DNA from: Jeongeupia chitinilytica
GTDB taxonomy: Bacteria > Pseudomonadota > Gammaproteobacteria > Burkholderiales > Chitinibacteraceae
Length of the DNA stretch: 64,000 nt
NCBI RefSeq assembly: GCF_014652315.1
Contig: NZ_BMYO01000002.1
Span: forward strand, 492,602-556,601
Direction: 5' to 3'
Shown here: positions 41,845-51,262 of the stretch, piece by piece
Layout: each line of letters opens with the position of its first letter
Numbering within the stretch: position 1 is the first letter of the stretch
Translations under genes and position numbers: made by a program
The notes under the pieces: generated by a model
Told to the model about the DNA's origin: nothing
The model's input: only the letters and a program-made list of their open reading frames with translations
Databases searched by the model: none

Positions 41845-42212
41845 TTGAGGAACAGATCTTCACCGCCTTGGCGCCGCTGTTCGAAGGCCGGGTCTACCCG
41901 CTGTTAGCACCGCAGGACACCCCACGACCGAACCTCGTGTACCAGGTCATCAGCGACACCCCGAATACCGTGCTCGCCGGCCGAACAAACACTCACCACC
42001 TGCGCCTGCAGCTGAGCATCTGGACCGACGACTATCTCAGCGGCAAGCAGTTTGCGAAGCAGGCGATCGAAGCGCTCGAACAGGCGGGGTTGCGGCCGGT
42101 GATTCAGTCGATCGTCGATGATCTGGAATCCGCGACGCGGCTTTGCAGGCAAATTGTGGATGTGTCGACGTGGTGCTTATTCAAAATGGAGTCTCTTCCT
42201 AGTGGTGAATGA
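41841..42212 (+). CDS. phage tail completion protein (DUF3168-like)
   Basis: GTG start at 41841 overlapping the previous stop; 123 residues. Opens IEEQIFTALAPLFEGRVYP, with NTVLAGRTNTHHLRLQLSIWTD and RQIVDVSTWC, typical of the family. The last ten or so residues (FKMESLPSGE) extend beyond the usual end and overlap the 3' end of the inserted minus-strand gene by 14 bp, so its natural C-terminus may have been altered by that insertion. Confidence 0.8.
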   Translation: MIEEQIFTALAPLFEGRVYPLLAPQDTPRPNLVYQVISDTPNTVLAGRTNTHHLRLQLSIWTDDYLSGKQFAKQAIEALEQAGLRPVIQSIVDDLESATRLCRQIVDVSTWCLFKMESLPSGE

Positions 42213-43269
42213 TTTGTTTGTGTTCATAGCCGATCGAATCTGGCTTTGCGTTTTCATCGGTGGTTTCAAAATTCTCGTTAAACAAGACTTCGGCGTCAGA
42301 CCATCGATTCACCTTGTCCTGGCGCTCGGATAACGCGAGCGCAATAAATTGCCCCGCAATTTGTATCATGTTGTTGTTCCTTCCTTCTGCTTCTGAATCG
42401 TAATTTTTATCGGCTTCAGCGTGACGGAATCCGTCTTGCAGATTGTAATTCCCGAATTTTACTATTCTTCCTGCATTATTGGTGTGTGATATTCCATATT
42501 CCTTGTTGTTTTCTCGCATTACGTGGCTACTTGAGAATGAATCTTCAATCATGTGCAGCGCAGACCCAAGTGCACGGTTTTGTGTTTCAGTCGAGCTGTA
42601 GATCTGTTTTTTACAAACCAAGGTGGTTCTGCTACCTAGAGGCTTGAGTAGGTTTCCGCCCTTCCGGTAGCACTCCTTTTTAAATAATCCAGCTGGTGTC
42701 CAATCTGGGTAAGGTTTTGTAAAAAAAGCATTAAATTGCTCTGAGCTGCTCAATGAGAGATATTTTCCTACTTTAGAAAACGGAGTAAATGCGGGAATCT
42801 CTCCGCTGGAGACTTTGTATGTGAACTCAAACCACATTTTCATGGCTGTTATTGTGTCTTTCGCAATCTCATTTTCGTTAGATGCCATTGAGTGCAAAAA
42901 CTGGATGTCTCCGCAGTGAGTTCTATATGAAAGATCCCATTGAGTCCCAACCTTTTTATGGTTGAGACAACCAGTCTCGAAATGCAGTCCCCACGAAATC
43001 GGGTGGTTCGGTGCCATATTTAATGGGTCGTCATTCCATCGGACTCCTGACACGGTTTCGGTTATGAATTTTTCAGTCTTGTAAGTGGTTTGAATGTTGG
43101 ATGATTTTATGGCAAGAACGGTGAAGTTTTCGTGAAGTGGTGCACGGGTGCTGTCTGTGTATTGCTCTGATTGATTATTGTATGTGCTGGATTGATTTAT
43201 CGAAAATGCTATGGCAATAGCTGGGGTGGTAACGAAAGTGGTAAATAGTGCATATATGCTGACGCGCAT
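42199..43269 (-). CDS. secreted protein with phospholipase C/HET-C-like His-Asp motifs, prophage cargo
   Basis: 356 residues from ATG 43269 with AAGGA upstream and a signal peptide (MRVSIYALFTTFVTTPAIAIAFS). Noticeably AT-rich compared with the phage genes around it. The segment ALGSALHMIEDSFSSSH (residues 233-249: His239, Asp243, His249), the earlier THCGDIQFLHSM (His118, Asp121, His126) and RWNDDP near residue 78 recall zinc-dependent phospholipase C/S1-P1/HET-C proteins, where His and Asp bind metal. This is pattern recognition, not proof. It sits between the tail completion and tail tube genes, transcribed against them. Confidence 0.65.
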   Translation of the reverse strand: MRVSIYALFTTFVTTPAIAIAFSINQSSTYNNQSEQYTDSTRAPLHENFTVLAIKSSNIQTTYKTEKFITETVSGVRWNDDPLNMAPNHPISWGLHFETGCLNHKKVGTQWDLSYRTHCGDIQFLHSMASNENEIAKDTITAMKMWFEFTYKVSSGEIPAFTPFSKVGKYLSLSSSEQFNAFFTKPYPDWTPAGLFKKECYRKGGNLLKPLGSRTTLVCKKQIYSSTETQNRALGSALHMIEDSFSSSHVMRENNKEYGISHTNNAGRIVKFGNYNLQDGFRHAEADKNYDSEAEGRNNNMIQIAGQFIALALSERQDKVNRWSDAEVLFNENFETTDENAKPDSIGYEHKQIIHH

Positions 43270-43447
43270 TAGATTGTCCTTCTTCGTGGTTGCATTGTTA
43301 ATTTTTTAATGCTTTGGTGGCTATGTATTCATAGTGCAGTGATCTTTTTTTTTCTAGTGTTGTTCTTTGTTGGGGGGCGCGTTTCTATTAGCCAGTGACA
43401 AAGGCTCCAGGTTTTGGTGTTTGCTTTGGTGGGTTTGCAATGTAACT

Positions 43448-43468
43448 GCCCGCTTTGCGGGCTTTTTT
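43448..43468 (+). terminator. intrinsic terminator-like hairpin before the tail tube gene
   Basis: Stem GCCCGC/GCGGGC, loop TTT, T6. It lies at the right edge of the cargo insertion, 15 bp before the tail tube start. Confidence 0.75.
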
Positions 43469-43482
43469 AGTAGGGGTGTGCG

Positions 43483-43944
43483 ATGTCGAACGCGATTGGA
43501 TCGCAGGGTACGATGGTGTCGATCGGTGATGGCGCCGACGGCTGGATCGAAGTTGGCGAGGTGACCAACTTCTCGGGGATGGATGGTCAAGCGAACGAGA
43601 TCGACTGCACCCACCTGAAGTCCGAGGCCAAGGAAAAACGTCTCGGGTTGCAGGACTACGGTGGCGTGAGTCTGGATTTAAACCGGATCTTCGACGACGA
43701 AGGTCAGGCGGCGGCCGATGCGGCCAAGGCGAGCGGGGCGGTGGTGCCGATTCAGATCACCTACACCAGTGGCCATGTGCAGAGCTTCGACGCACTGGTG
43801 AAGGGCTTCTCGCACGAGTTCGGCGTCGACAACATCCTCAAGGGCAAGCTCGACCTGACGATTACCGGTGCGGTGACGACGACCAAACCGGTGCCGCCGG
43901 CGCCACCTGCACCGCAGGCCGTTGAGCCGGAGGTGACCGTATGA
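43483..43944 (+). CDS. phage major tail tube protein
   Basis: 153 residues: GTMVSIGDGADGWIEVGEVTNFSG, IDCTHLKSEAKEKRLGL and IQITYTSGHVQSFDALVKGF are typical of the lambda gpV/TP901-1 tube family in this class of siphophage. The end is Pro-rich. Ribosome site lies just after the hairpin. The stop overlaps the next gene by 4 bases (ATGA). Confidence 0.9.
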   Translation: MSNAIGSQGTMVSIGDGADGWIEVGEVTNFSGMDGQANEIDCTHLKSEAKEKRLGLQDYGGVSLDLNRIFDDEGQAAADAAKASGAVVPIQITYTSGHVQSFDALVKGFSHEFGVDNILKGKLDLTITGAVTTTKPVPPAPPAPQAVEPEVTV

Positions 43945-44297
43945 AGCCGCTGTCGCGTGAACAACTGCTAGGCACCGGCCGGGCTTCTGAGACCGTGCCG
44001 GTCCCGGCGCTGGGTGGTTCGGCCATCGTCTCGGAGATGTCCGCGCTCGACGCCGAGCAGTTCTGGCTCGAGGTCGCGGCATTGCGCGAAGCGGGGCGGC
44101 CGATGACCAGCGAGATCGAGGCCCGGCTGCTGGTGCGGTCTCTGGTCGACGAGCGCGGCGAGCGACTGCTGCACGACGACGATGTGGCCAGCTTGCCGGC
44201 GCATCTGTCCGGTCTGTCACTGCGCTTGCTGGCCGATGTGGCCTGGCGACTGAACACGCCACCACAAGAGGCGATCGACGCCGCAAAAAAGCCCTGA
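43941..44297 (+). CDS. tail assembly chaperone G-like protein
   Basis: 118 residues, helical, with SALDAEQFWLEVAALREAGRPMTSEIEARLLVRSL. The position between tube and tape measure and the 3' slippery sequence identify it as the lambda G equivalent. It coats the tape measure during tail assembly. It ends AAKKP at TGA 44295-44297. Confidence 0.87.
   Translation: MKPLSREQLLGTGRASETVPVPALGGSAIVSEMSALDAEQFWLEVAALREAGRPMTSEIEARLLVRSLVDERGERLLHDDDVASLPAHLSGLSLRLLADVAWRLNTPPQEAIDAAKKP
44285..44291 (+). promoter_or_regulatory. slippery heptamer for programmed -1 frameshifting
   Basis: A AAA AAG in the G reading frame, 3 bases before the G stop codon. Fits the X XXY YYZ rule exactly. Confidence 0.88.
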
Positions 44298-44677
44298 CCC
44301 GGCGACCCTTCCTGCGCTTTGCCCACCGGCTGGCCCTGCAGCTCGGTGTGGCCGACGTTGATGCGCTGCTGGCGTCCTTGCCGGCCAGTCAGTTGTGGCG
44401 CTGGATGGCCTTCGACGAGCTGGAGCCGTTCGGCGAGATCCGCGCCGACTTTCGGGCCGGCATCATCGCGGCCAGCAACACCAACCTGCACCTGCCCAAG
44501 GGCAAAAAAGCGCTGTCGCCGCTGGACTTCATGCCCTTCCTGCAGCGGGATGACACCGAACCTTCACCGTCACCCGCATCCCGTTCCCATGTTGAAACCG
44601 GCCTGATGGCGCTGCTGTCCGGTGCCGGCCAGCGCGCCGAGGCCGTTCGCGCCGATCTGGAGAAACACCATGGCTGA
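44285..44677 (+). CDS. GT-type extension of the tail chaperone made by -1 frameshift
   Basis: After a -1 shift on the heptamer at 44285-44291, translation would continue as ALTRRPFLRFAHRLALQLGV through MADVDALLASL and end at TGA 44675-44677. The extension is about 129 residues. This frame has no good start of its own before 44348, and no ribosome site there, which supports the fusion product. Lambda GT works the same way, in fixed ratio with G. Confidence 0.85.
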   Translation, partial: KKALTRRPFLRFAHRLALQLGVADVDALLASLPASQLWRWMAFDELEPFGEIRADFRAGIIAASNTNLHLPKGKKALSPLDFMPFLQRDDTEPSPSPASRSHVETGLMALLSGAGQRAEAVRADLEKHHG

Positions 44678-47600
44678 TCAGGGCCGCCTCGCCATCGACC
44701 TCGAGGCGAACATCGTCCGCTTCGAGCAGGGTCTGAACCGCGCCGAGCAGATCGCCCGCAAGCAGTCGCGGGCGATCGAGAAATCGCTCTCGGGCATCGA
44801 CGTGGCGATGGCCCGCGTCAACGCCGACAGCGCACGCATGGCGTCGTCGATCGACAAGGTGTCGTCGCAGGTCGACGCACTGTCGCAGACGACGTCGCGC
44901 TACATCCAGCTTGCAGCAGGGCTGTTCGCCGCCGGCAAGCTCGAGGCGTTCGCGCGGGCGTCGGTGATGGCTGCGTCGCGCTACAACGTGCTGGGCACGG
45001 TGCTGCAGACGATCGGTCGGAATGCCGGCTATACCGCCGACCAGCTCGGCCATGTCGAAACCGCGCTGCAACAGTCCGGCATCAGCAAGCTCGAATCGCG
45101 GCAAGGCGTGGCGCGGATGGTGCAGGGCGGGCTCGACCTGTCGCTGGCGCCGAAACTCGCCCGCATCGCCCAGGATGCAGCGGTGATCGGCAATATGGGT
45201 TCGTCGCAGGCGTTCAACCATCTGCTCTATGGCATCCAGACCGCACAGGTCGACATGCTGCGCACCATCGGCATCAACGTCAGCTTCGAGAACAGCTACA
45301 AGGACCTGGCCAAGTCGATCGGCGTCACCGCCGAGAGCCTGACCGCGCAGGAAAAGACCCAGGCGCGGGTGAACGCCGTGATGCAGGCCGGCGAGAGCAT
45401 CGCCGGCGCCTACTCGGCCGCGATGCAGGAGCCGGGCAAACACTCGGCTCGATGCAGCGGCTGGTGTCCGATTTGCAGGTGACGCTCGGCCAGGGACTGA
45501 TGCCGCAATTCCGTAGCGGTATCGCCGCCGCGACACAGGGGCTGGAGGCGATCCAGAACCACACCGAGGGCGTTGCCACAAGTCTCGGTGCGATCGGTAC
45601 GGCCTTGGCCGGGCTGGTGACCGGCCGCCTCGCCGGTGCTGCATCACGCCGGGTACAGCAGTTGGCCGCGAGCCAGAGTGCACTGCAGGCCGAACGCGAC
45701 GCCATTCTGCAAACCGCCTCGGCTGCGACGTTTGAAGCCAACCAGATGGCCCGCGCCGCGGCTGTAGAACGATCGTCTGCCGAGAGCAAATACCAGACCG
45801 CGACCGCTGCCAAAACCCTCGCCGTCGAAGAACTGCAGCTCGCGCAGGCCGAACAGGCGCGCGTGGCTGCGCAATACGAACTGATCCGCTTCTCGCACGG
45901 CGTCGCGACTGCCGACGAAGCGATGGCCGCAGCTGCCGAGCGTGTAGCAGCAGCGGAAACGGCTGTCACCGCTGCAGTCGATGCACGTGCTATCGCGACG
46001 CAAACCCTCGGCACGGCAATCCAGCTGCAAAACCGTGCCGAAGTCACGGCAGAGGCCGCGACCCTCGGCTACGCCGCCGCCCAGCGTAACGCCGCCGCAG
46101 CAGCCGGCGCCATGGGACTGGCCTCGCGTGCCGCCGGCGCCGCGCTGAGCTTCCTTGGTGGCCCGATCGGCGTCGCCTCGCTCGCCATCGTCGGTCTGAT
46201 TGCCTACTGGGACGAACTCAGCGCGGCGATGGGCAACGCGGCCTCGGAGGCCGAACTGTCGGCCAAGCGCATCCAGACTGCGATGGCCAAGTCGGACATG
46301 GCCGGCCTGCAGCAGGAAGCCGGCGCTGCACGGCGCGACTACGACCAGCGCAATGCCGCCTATGACGCATTCGCCAAGCGGGCATTGCGACCGGGCGAAT
46401 ACGGCTTCCAGAAGGAGTCCGATCGCAAGGCCATGCTAGCCGGGCTCGAAACTGCCCGCGAACGGCTGCTCGCTGCCGACCAGGCGGTGCGGCAGCTGAA
46501 GCAACGCCAACTAGTGACCGCCAACGCACTGGCCGAGACCGACAGCCGCAAGCACTTGGGCGATGGCAAATCGCGGCTGGCCGCGCAGATCGACCAGATG
46601 GCGAAGGAGACCGAAACCAAGGGCGAGAAGCTCACCGCCAAACTGGCCACGCTGAAACGCGCACTCGCGGACGGCGTGATCGACCAGGGCCAGTTCGACC
46701 GGCTCGCCGCGCGCGAACGCGCGATGTTTACGGACAAGGGCGCCACCCGGCAGGCCCACACCGCTGAACGCCGTGCCGCTGCCGCAAAGAAGAAGGTCGA
46801 GCGCTACCAGGCACTGATGGACGACCTGCTCGGCAAGACGCTGCACGGCGTCGACCCGCAGTACGGCGACAACCTCAAGCTGCTGCAGCACGCCTTCAGT
46901 CAGGGAAAGATCGGCGCCGCCGACTACCAGCGTGCGCTGCAGAAGCTGACCGACACCCAGACCGAGCTCGGCCGGCAGACGGTGCTGTTCGGCCAGCGCA
47001 TCACCGAGGTCAAAGCCAACCTCGGCAGCGCCTTCGGCCAGCAACAGCTCGACTGGCAGTCGAATCTGCATACTGAAAACCTCTCGGCTCGCGCCAAGGA
47101 GATCGAACAGGGCCTGCAACACATTGGCCAGCAAGCGGTGAATCTCAAGCGCCGGCTCACCGAAGACGTGAAGCTGAACCTGATCGATCCGCAGAAGATG
47201 CAGGCCGGCCTCGCCGAGATCGACGCCATGGTCGCCGCACAGCAGCAGAAGTACCTGGCCTACCAGAACACCCAGCGAGCACAGGAAGCCGACGCAAGCA
47301 ATGGGGCGAAGCAGGCACTGGCCGACTACGTGGCGGCCGGCGAGAATGCCTCAGGCTTGATGGAGCAGGCGTTCAACAGCGCCTTCAGCAGCATGGACGC
47401 GATGATCAACAAGTTCGTCACCACCGGCGAGTTCAGCTTCAAACAGCTGGCCAACAGCATCCTCGCCGACATTGCCCGCGTCGCCGAACGGATGGCCATG
47501 ACCAAACTCTTCCAGTGGATGGGAATCAGTAGTGGCTTGGGCACCCGCATGACCGGCATCCCGGTGCAGGCCCACGCCAACGGCGGGGCGGTCAGTGGTG

Positions 47601-47989
47601 CTGGCACAGCGACCAGCGACAGCATCCTGTCGTGGCTGTCGAACGGCGAGTACGTGATCAAGGCGTCTGCGGTGTCGCGCTACGGCCGCGGCTTCTTCGA
47701 CGCGCTCAATGCGGGGCGCTTAGCCAGCGGTGGCGCTGTAGGATCACTGCCAAACACACCGGCCGTCTCGGCGGCCTCGGGCTTTGCCGTGCAGAACAAC
47801 GTCACGATCAACGTGAGCAGCAACGGACCTACCGACACAAGCAGCGACACCGACCTCGGCCGCACCCTGGCTGACAAACTGGTGCCGATGATCAACAAGG
47901 TGGTGCAGGACCAGATGCAGCAGCAGAATCGCGACAGCTGGCGCAACGGCGGCATCAACCGACAGATGGCCTCGAGGGGGAGAACCTGA
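44670..47989 (+). pseudogene. tail tape measure protein, frameshifted
   Basis: Starts at ATG 44670 (GGAG upstream), 8 bp inside the GT frame. The first 271 residues (QGRLAIDLEANIVRFEQGLN...) end in the wrong frame after SAAMQEPGK; the next frame resumes at once with MQRLVSDLQVTLGQGLMPQF and runs to TGA 47987-47989. A single lost base near 45442 explains it (CA-CTCGGC where CAN-CTCGGC is expected). The restored protein of about 1,106 residues has long helices, a hydrophobic stretch near residue 490-510 and a C-terminal Gly-rich region. It sets tail length, so the break should abolish tails unless bypassed. Confidence 0.88.
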
Positions 47990-48321
47990 TAACCGACTTC
48001 ACCTGGTCGCCGCAATACGGCGCCCAGCTCGACAAGACCCCGCGCACGCGCAGCGTGCAGTTCGGTGACGGCTACGAACAACGCCGCAACGACGGCCTCA
48101 ACCCCATCCTGCAAAGCTGGACGCTGGGCTTCCAGCGCAGCAAACCGGACATCCAGCAGATTGACGACTTCCTCACCGACAAGGCGGGTATCACCTCGTT
48201 CAGCTGGCTCGACCTCGACGACAAACCAGTGCGCGTCAAATGCGCCAAATGGTCGGTCGTCGAGGTCGACCGGAATATCGCCAGACTCATGGCGGTGTTC
48301 GAGCAGGTGTTCGAACCATGA
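47986..48321 (+). CDS. phage minor tail protein M-like
   Basis: 111 residues if started at CTG 47986, which overlaps the tape measure stop as CTGA and has GGGGGAG 6 bases upstream. The N-terminal part FTWSPQYGAQLDKTPRTRSVQFGDGYEQR is conserved in the lambda gpM family, so the first GTG (48055) is too late. There is no ATG, GTG or TTG at the right place. It normally precedes gpL; here the OLD-like cargo gene separates them. Confidence 0.8.
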   Translation: MITDFTWSPQYGAQLDKTPRTRSVQFGDGYEQRRNDGLNPILQSWTLGFQRSKPDIQQIDDFLTDKAGITSFSWLDLDDKPVRVKCAKWSVVEVDRNIARLMAVFEQVFEP

Positions 48322-48349
48322 TTCTTTAACGTTTAACTCACCGGCGGTG

Positions 48350-48378
48350 TGACATTCGCGACTTTACTGCGAATGTCA
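48350..48378. repeat. inverted repeat at the 3' end of the OLD-like gene
   Basis: Perfect 10-bp arms TGACATTCGC/GCGAATGTCA with a 9-base loop, between the convergent M-like and OLD-like genes. It has no T-tract; it may end transcription of the cargo gene. Confidence 0.6.
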
Positions 48379-48401
48379 TGACGTCCGTGTGCGGTGCCTT
48401 G

Positions 48402-50263
48402 TTATGAATTTGATCGCAAGTGGCGTTCGACTTTGTTTATTACGTCTTCCCCTTTTTCTAGAGTAACTGGAAATCCGCTAACATTTAAAATGTTGCTCTT
48501 TAATTTAATTGTCAGCTGCTCATTCTCTACAGTCAATTCAAAAAGCTCTGATTTCTCTCTGAGAATGGTTTTACAAAGCACTTTCATTTCTTGAGTATTG
48601 GCGCCAGTATTTAGTTTGGCCATTGCTGGGGCTGCGATAGATAGAAGTACGTCTCTCAATGACTCCGCTTCATTGATTTTTTCACCTTGAGAGGCAAATT
48701 TTATACATCTTGTCATTTCAGGTAGTATTGTTTCTAGCTGTGAGGGCGCTAAACCATCCAGGTGCTCAATTTCATCCACGGCGGCACTTGGCTTGCCCTC
48801 TGAAGTGAAGATGTCCGAAGATTGATAATATGACTCAATTGCACCTCTTCTTAGAATAAAGCAGCCAGCCAACTCTAACAAGTCTAATACAGCCTCCAGT
48901 CGATTCTTCATTACGAACCAAGCTTTATTTGAGGTTGAATCAGATAGCGTACTTTCGTTGTGGCTAAATAAAGTGCATAAAGCCGCCCTTCGTTTTGCTT
49001 TAACGTCCTCACTTCCCTCTTTATTTAACCAATATGGGTGAGTTGTCGCCAAAGGGGCGATGGCTTGCCATTCGTTGTTTACTAATTGGCAGAAGTCGTT
49101 ATAGACGGAATTGGCTAGAGAGGTTGCCGAGGCAGCGCCGGATGTGGCTGCTTTTTGATCTGCGGCTATGCACCCATCAAGATAATGGTTTGTTAATTCT
49201 AGGCTATCTGCAAAAGCATCGGCATCCGCTAAAACCACAGGTGTTTTTCCCAGTAATTTCATAAATTTTGACACTACCGGCATTTGGCCTTTACCAATTA
49301 CTGGCAATATTTGAGAGCCGGATGCTTCCAGGTGTAGCTCTAGTTTTTGAGACAAAAAACTAGTGAGGAGTGCATCTGAAGGCCCTTCAACCAATAGTGG
49401 CTTTTTACAAAACAAAGACAGCTTATGTTCTTGCCCTAGTCGCGCGACTAAAGCTTGCACTTTCTTGTTTTGAAGTGCACCTGATTCTGGGGGGATTTGT
49501 ACGGGCGCAGTGTCAAGATCATGACAAAAAACTAAAGATAATAAATCTTCGCATTTTATAATCCTCAACATTTCTGTTGAGTGAGTGGCCATAACTATTA
49601 TCTTTTTAAAGCCGTTTTCAGAGTAATGGCCAGCAGCTGAAATAATCTCATTTAGCAAGAATGCTTGTAATTGAGGGTGTAGTGAAACTTCAGGCTCGTC
49701 TAGAATCAAAGCGCCTACTTCATCATCGTAGAGTGCTGCTAATAATCCAACCAAATGAAGTAGGCCAGACGCTTCTCTACCTGACGAATATGGTGACCCT
49801 TCTTTATCTAATCTTGCAAAAACGACCCTTAGAGTGCCTGCATCCCATTCAATGATTAGATCTCTTTTGAATAGTTTTCTAAGGCGCTCTTGTACTTTTA
49901 CCAGAATATCGGCTCGCTCTGATAGAGTTTGGAAGTCCCCATTTAAAGTTTCAATATAATGGCGTCTATCCAAGTCACCTTTGCTGCCAAAATTGGCTTG
50001 TTCATATAATATGTTGCCGCGTCTATGGCCGTCAAAATCCGAGCGGCTCTGTTCAAGCATCCCCATTCTTCCAGCAGAAATGAATCTTGTTTTTTTCCTT
50101 GGACATACTGAGAAAGCGAGTTTTTAATTGCTCTAAGTAGGTGTGTTTTATCACTGCCATTAGGTCCAATTAGTACTGTTAATCCATTTCGGATTGTAAT
50201 TTCCCGATCGAAGCGTCCATTATGGCTTTGAATTGTGGTGTTCAGTACGAATGGGGAAGGCAT
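48402..50263 (-). pseudogene. OLD-family ATPase/TOPRIM nuclease, frame split at an A7 run
   Basis: Read from 50263, the N-terminal ATPase starts MPSPFVLNTTIQSHNGRFDR and has LIGPNGSDKTHLLRAI; the Gly before the Walker A Lys is Asp38. At the A7 run (50090-50096) the frame fails; a -1 shift or one more A continues as KTRFISAGRMGMLEQ and on to 48402. The rest has YSSGREASGLL, Walker B GALILDEPEVSLHPQ, ATHSTEM, and a TOPRIM domain with PLLVEGPSDALL and VVLADADAF. About 620 residues restored. The OLD nuclease of phage P2 is a known phage-carried immunity gene. AT-rich, inserted between M and L. Confidence 0.82.
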
Positions 50264-50559
50264 GTTAATCCTTTAGATACATAACGGTAATTGGGCTGAC
50301 GCAAGCGTCAGTACATGCAAAATCATATGGACGTTGTGTTTGTTGCATGGTCTATTGTGTTTAATCATGCTTTTGAGCCGGCAGTACGTACCTTCACCTC
50401 AATGATAACGACGGTGCTTGCAGCTGGATAGCGTTTGCTGACATCAGGCTGGTGGCTGTTGCCGCATTGGTGCGTATGCACTCGGCCATTGTGATGGTAC
50501 GCGCCGTACTGGCAATAATCTGCTATCCACTCGGGGCGACTTCTTTTTTGGAGATGGCC
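50264..50559. other. region between the OLD-like gene and gpL
   Basis: About 296 bp. AT-rich to 50370, with the likely minus-strand promoter and ribosome site (AAGGAT) of the OLD-like gene and a small inverted repeat at 50296-50311 (CTGACGC/GCGTCAG). GC content then rises toward gpL, probably the original phage sequence. No gene seen. Confidence 0.45.
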
Positions 50560-51252
50560 ATGAGCATTACAGGCGAACTGCAGGGATTCGACGCCGGTAG
50601 CTGGATCGAGTTGTTCGTGATCGAGCTGAAGGGAGAGGCGCCACTTCGGTTTCATGCCGGCACCAACGGCGTCGATCAGCCGGTGGTCTGGCAGGGCAAC
50701 GCGTACGCGCCGTTCCCGATCCAGGCGACCGGGTTTGTGGTCGACGGCAGCGGTAATCCGCCGCGGCCGAAGCTGGTGGTGTCGAACGTTACCGGGTTGA
50801 TGACCGAGCTGGCGCGGTCCTTCAACAACCTGCTGAACGCACGGTTGACACGCCAGCGCACCAAGACCTGCTATCTCGATGCGGCCAATTTTGCCGACGG
50901 CAATCCGGGCGCCGATCCGAACGCCCATTTGCCGGACGAGGTGTACTACGTGGCGCAGAAGACCAGCGAGAACAAGCTGCAGGTCGAGTTCGAGCTGGCC
51001 AGCGCGCTGGATCTGGACGGGCTGCAGCTGCCGCGCAGGCAGATCATCGCCAACCTGTGCCCGTGGCGCTACCGGGGCGAGGAGTGCAGCTACACCGGCG
51101 GTCCGGTCGCCGATGACGTCGACCAGATCACAAACGATCCGGCTGAAGACTGCTGTGGTAAACGGCTATCGAGCTGCAAGCTGCGTTTCGGCGAGAACGG
51201 TGAGCTGCCGTTCGGGGGTTTTCCCGGGGCGAGCAGCACACAGATGTACTGA
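50560..51252 (+). CDS. phage minor tail protein L-like
   Basis: 230 residues from ATG 50560 (GGAG 6 bases upstream; an ATG at 50554 overlaps the ribosome site). Lambda gpL is 232. Conserved: VVWQGNAYAPFPIQATGF, LPRRQIIANLCPWRYRGEECSYTG with Cys residues; the family binds a [4Fe-4S] cluster through conserved Cys, and CPW, ECS, DCC and SSC are present here. Part of the tail tip assembly set. Confidence 0.9.
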   Translation: MSITGELQGFDAGSWIELFVIELKGEAPLRFHAGTNGVDQPVVWQGNAYAPFPIQATGFVVDGSGNPPRPKLVVSNVTGLMTELARSFNNLLNARLTRQRTKTCYLDAANFADGNPGADPNAHLPDEVYYVAQKTSENKLQVEFELASALDLDGLQLPRRQIIANLCPWRYRGEECSYTGGPVADDVDQITNDPAEDCCGKRLSSCKLRFGENGELPFGGFPGASSTQMY

Positions 51253-51262
51253 TGGGGATGGG

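Noticed and set aside
44285..44297. The G/GT break as another decay frameshift
   Set aside because: The canonical heptamer in the correct phase, just before the stop, and the gene position match programmed frameshifting.
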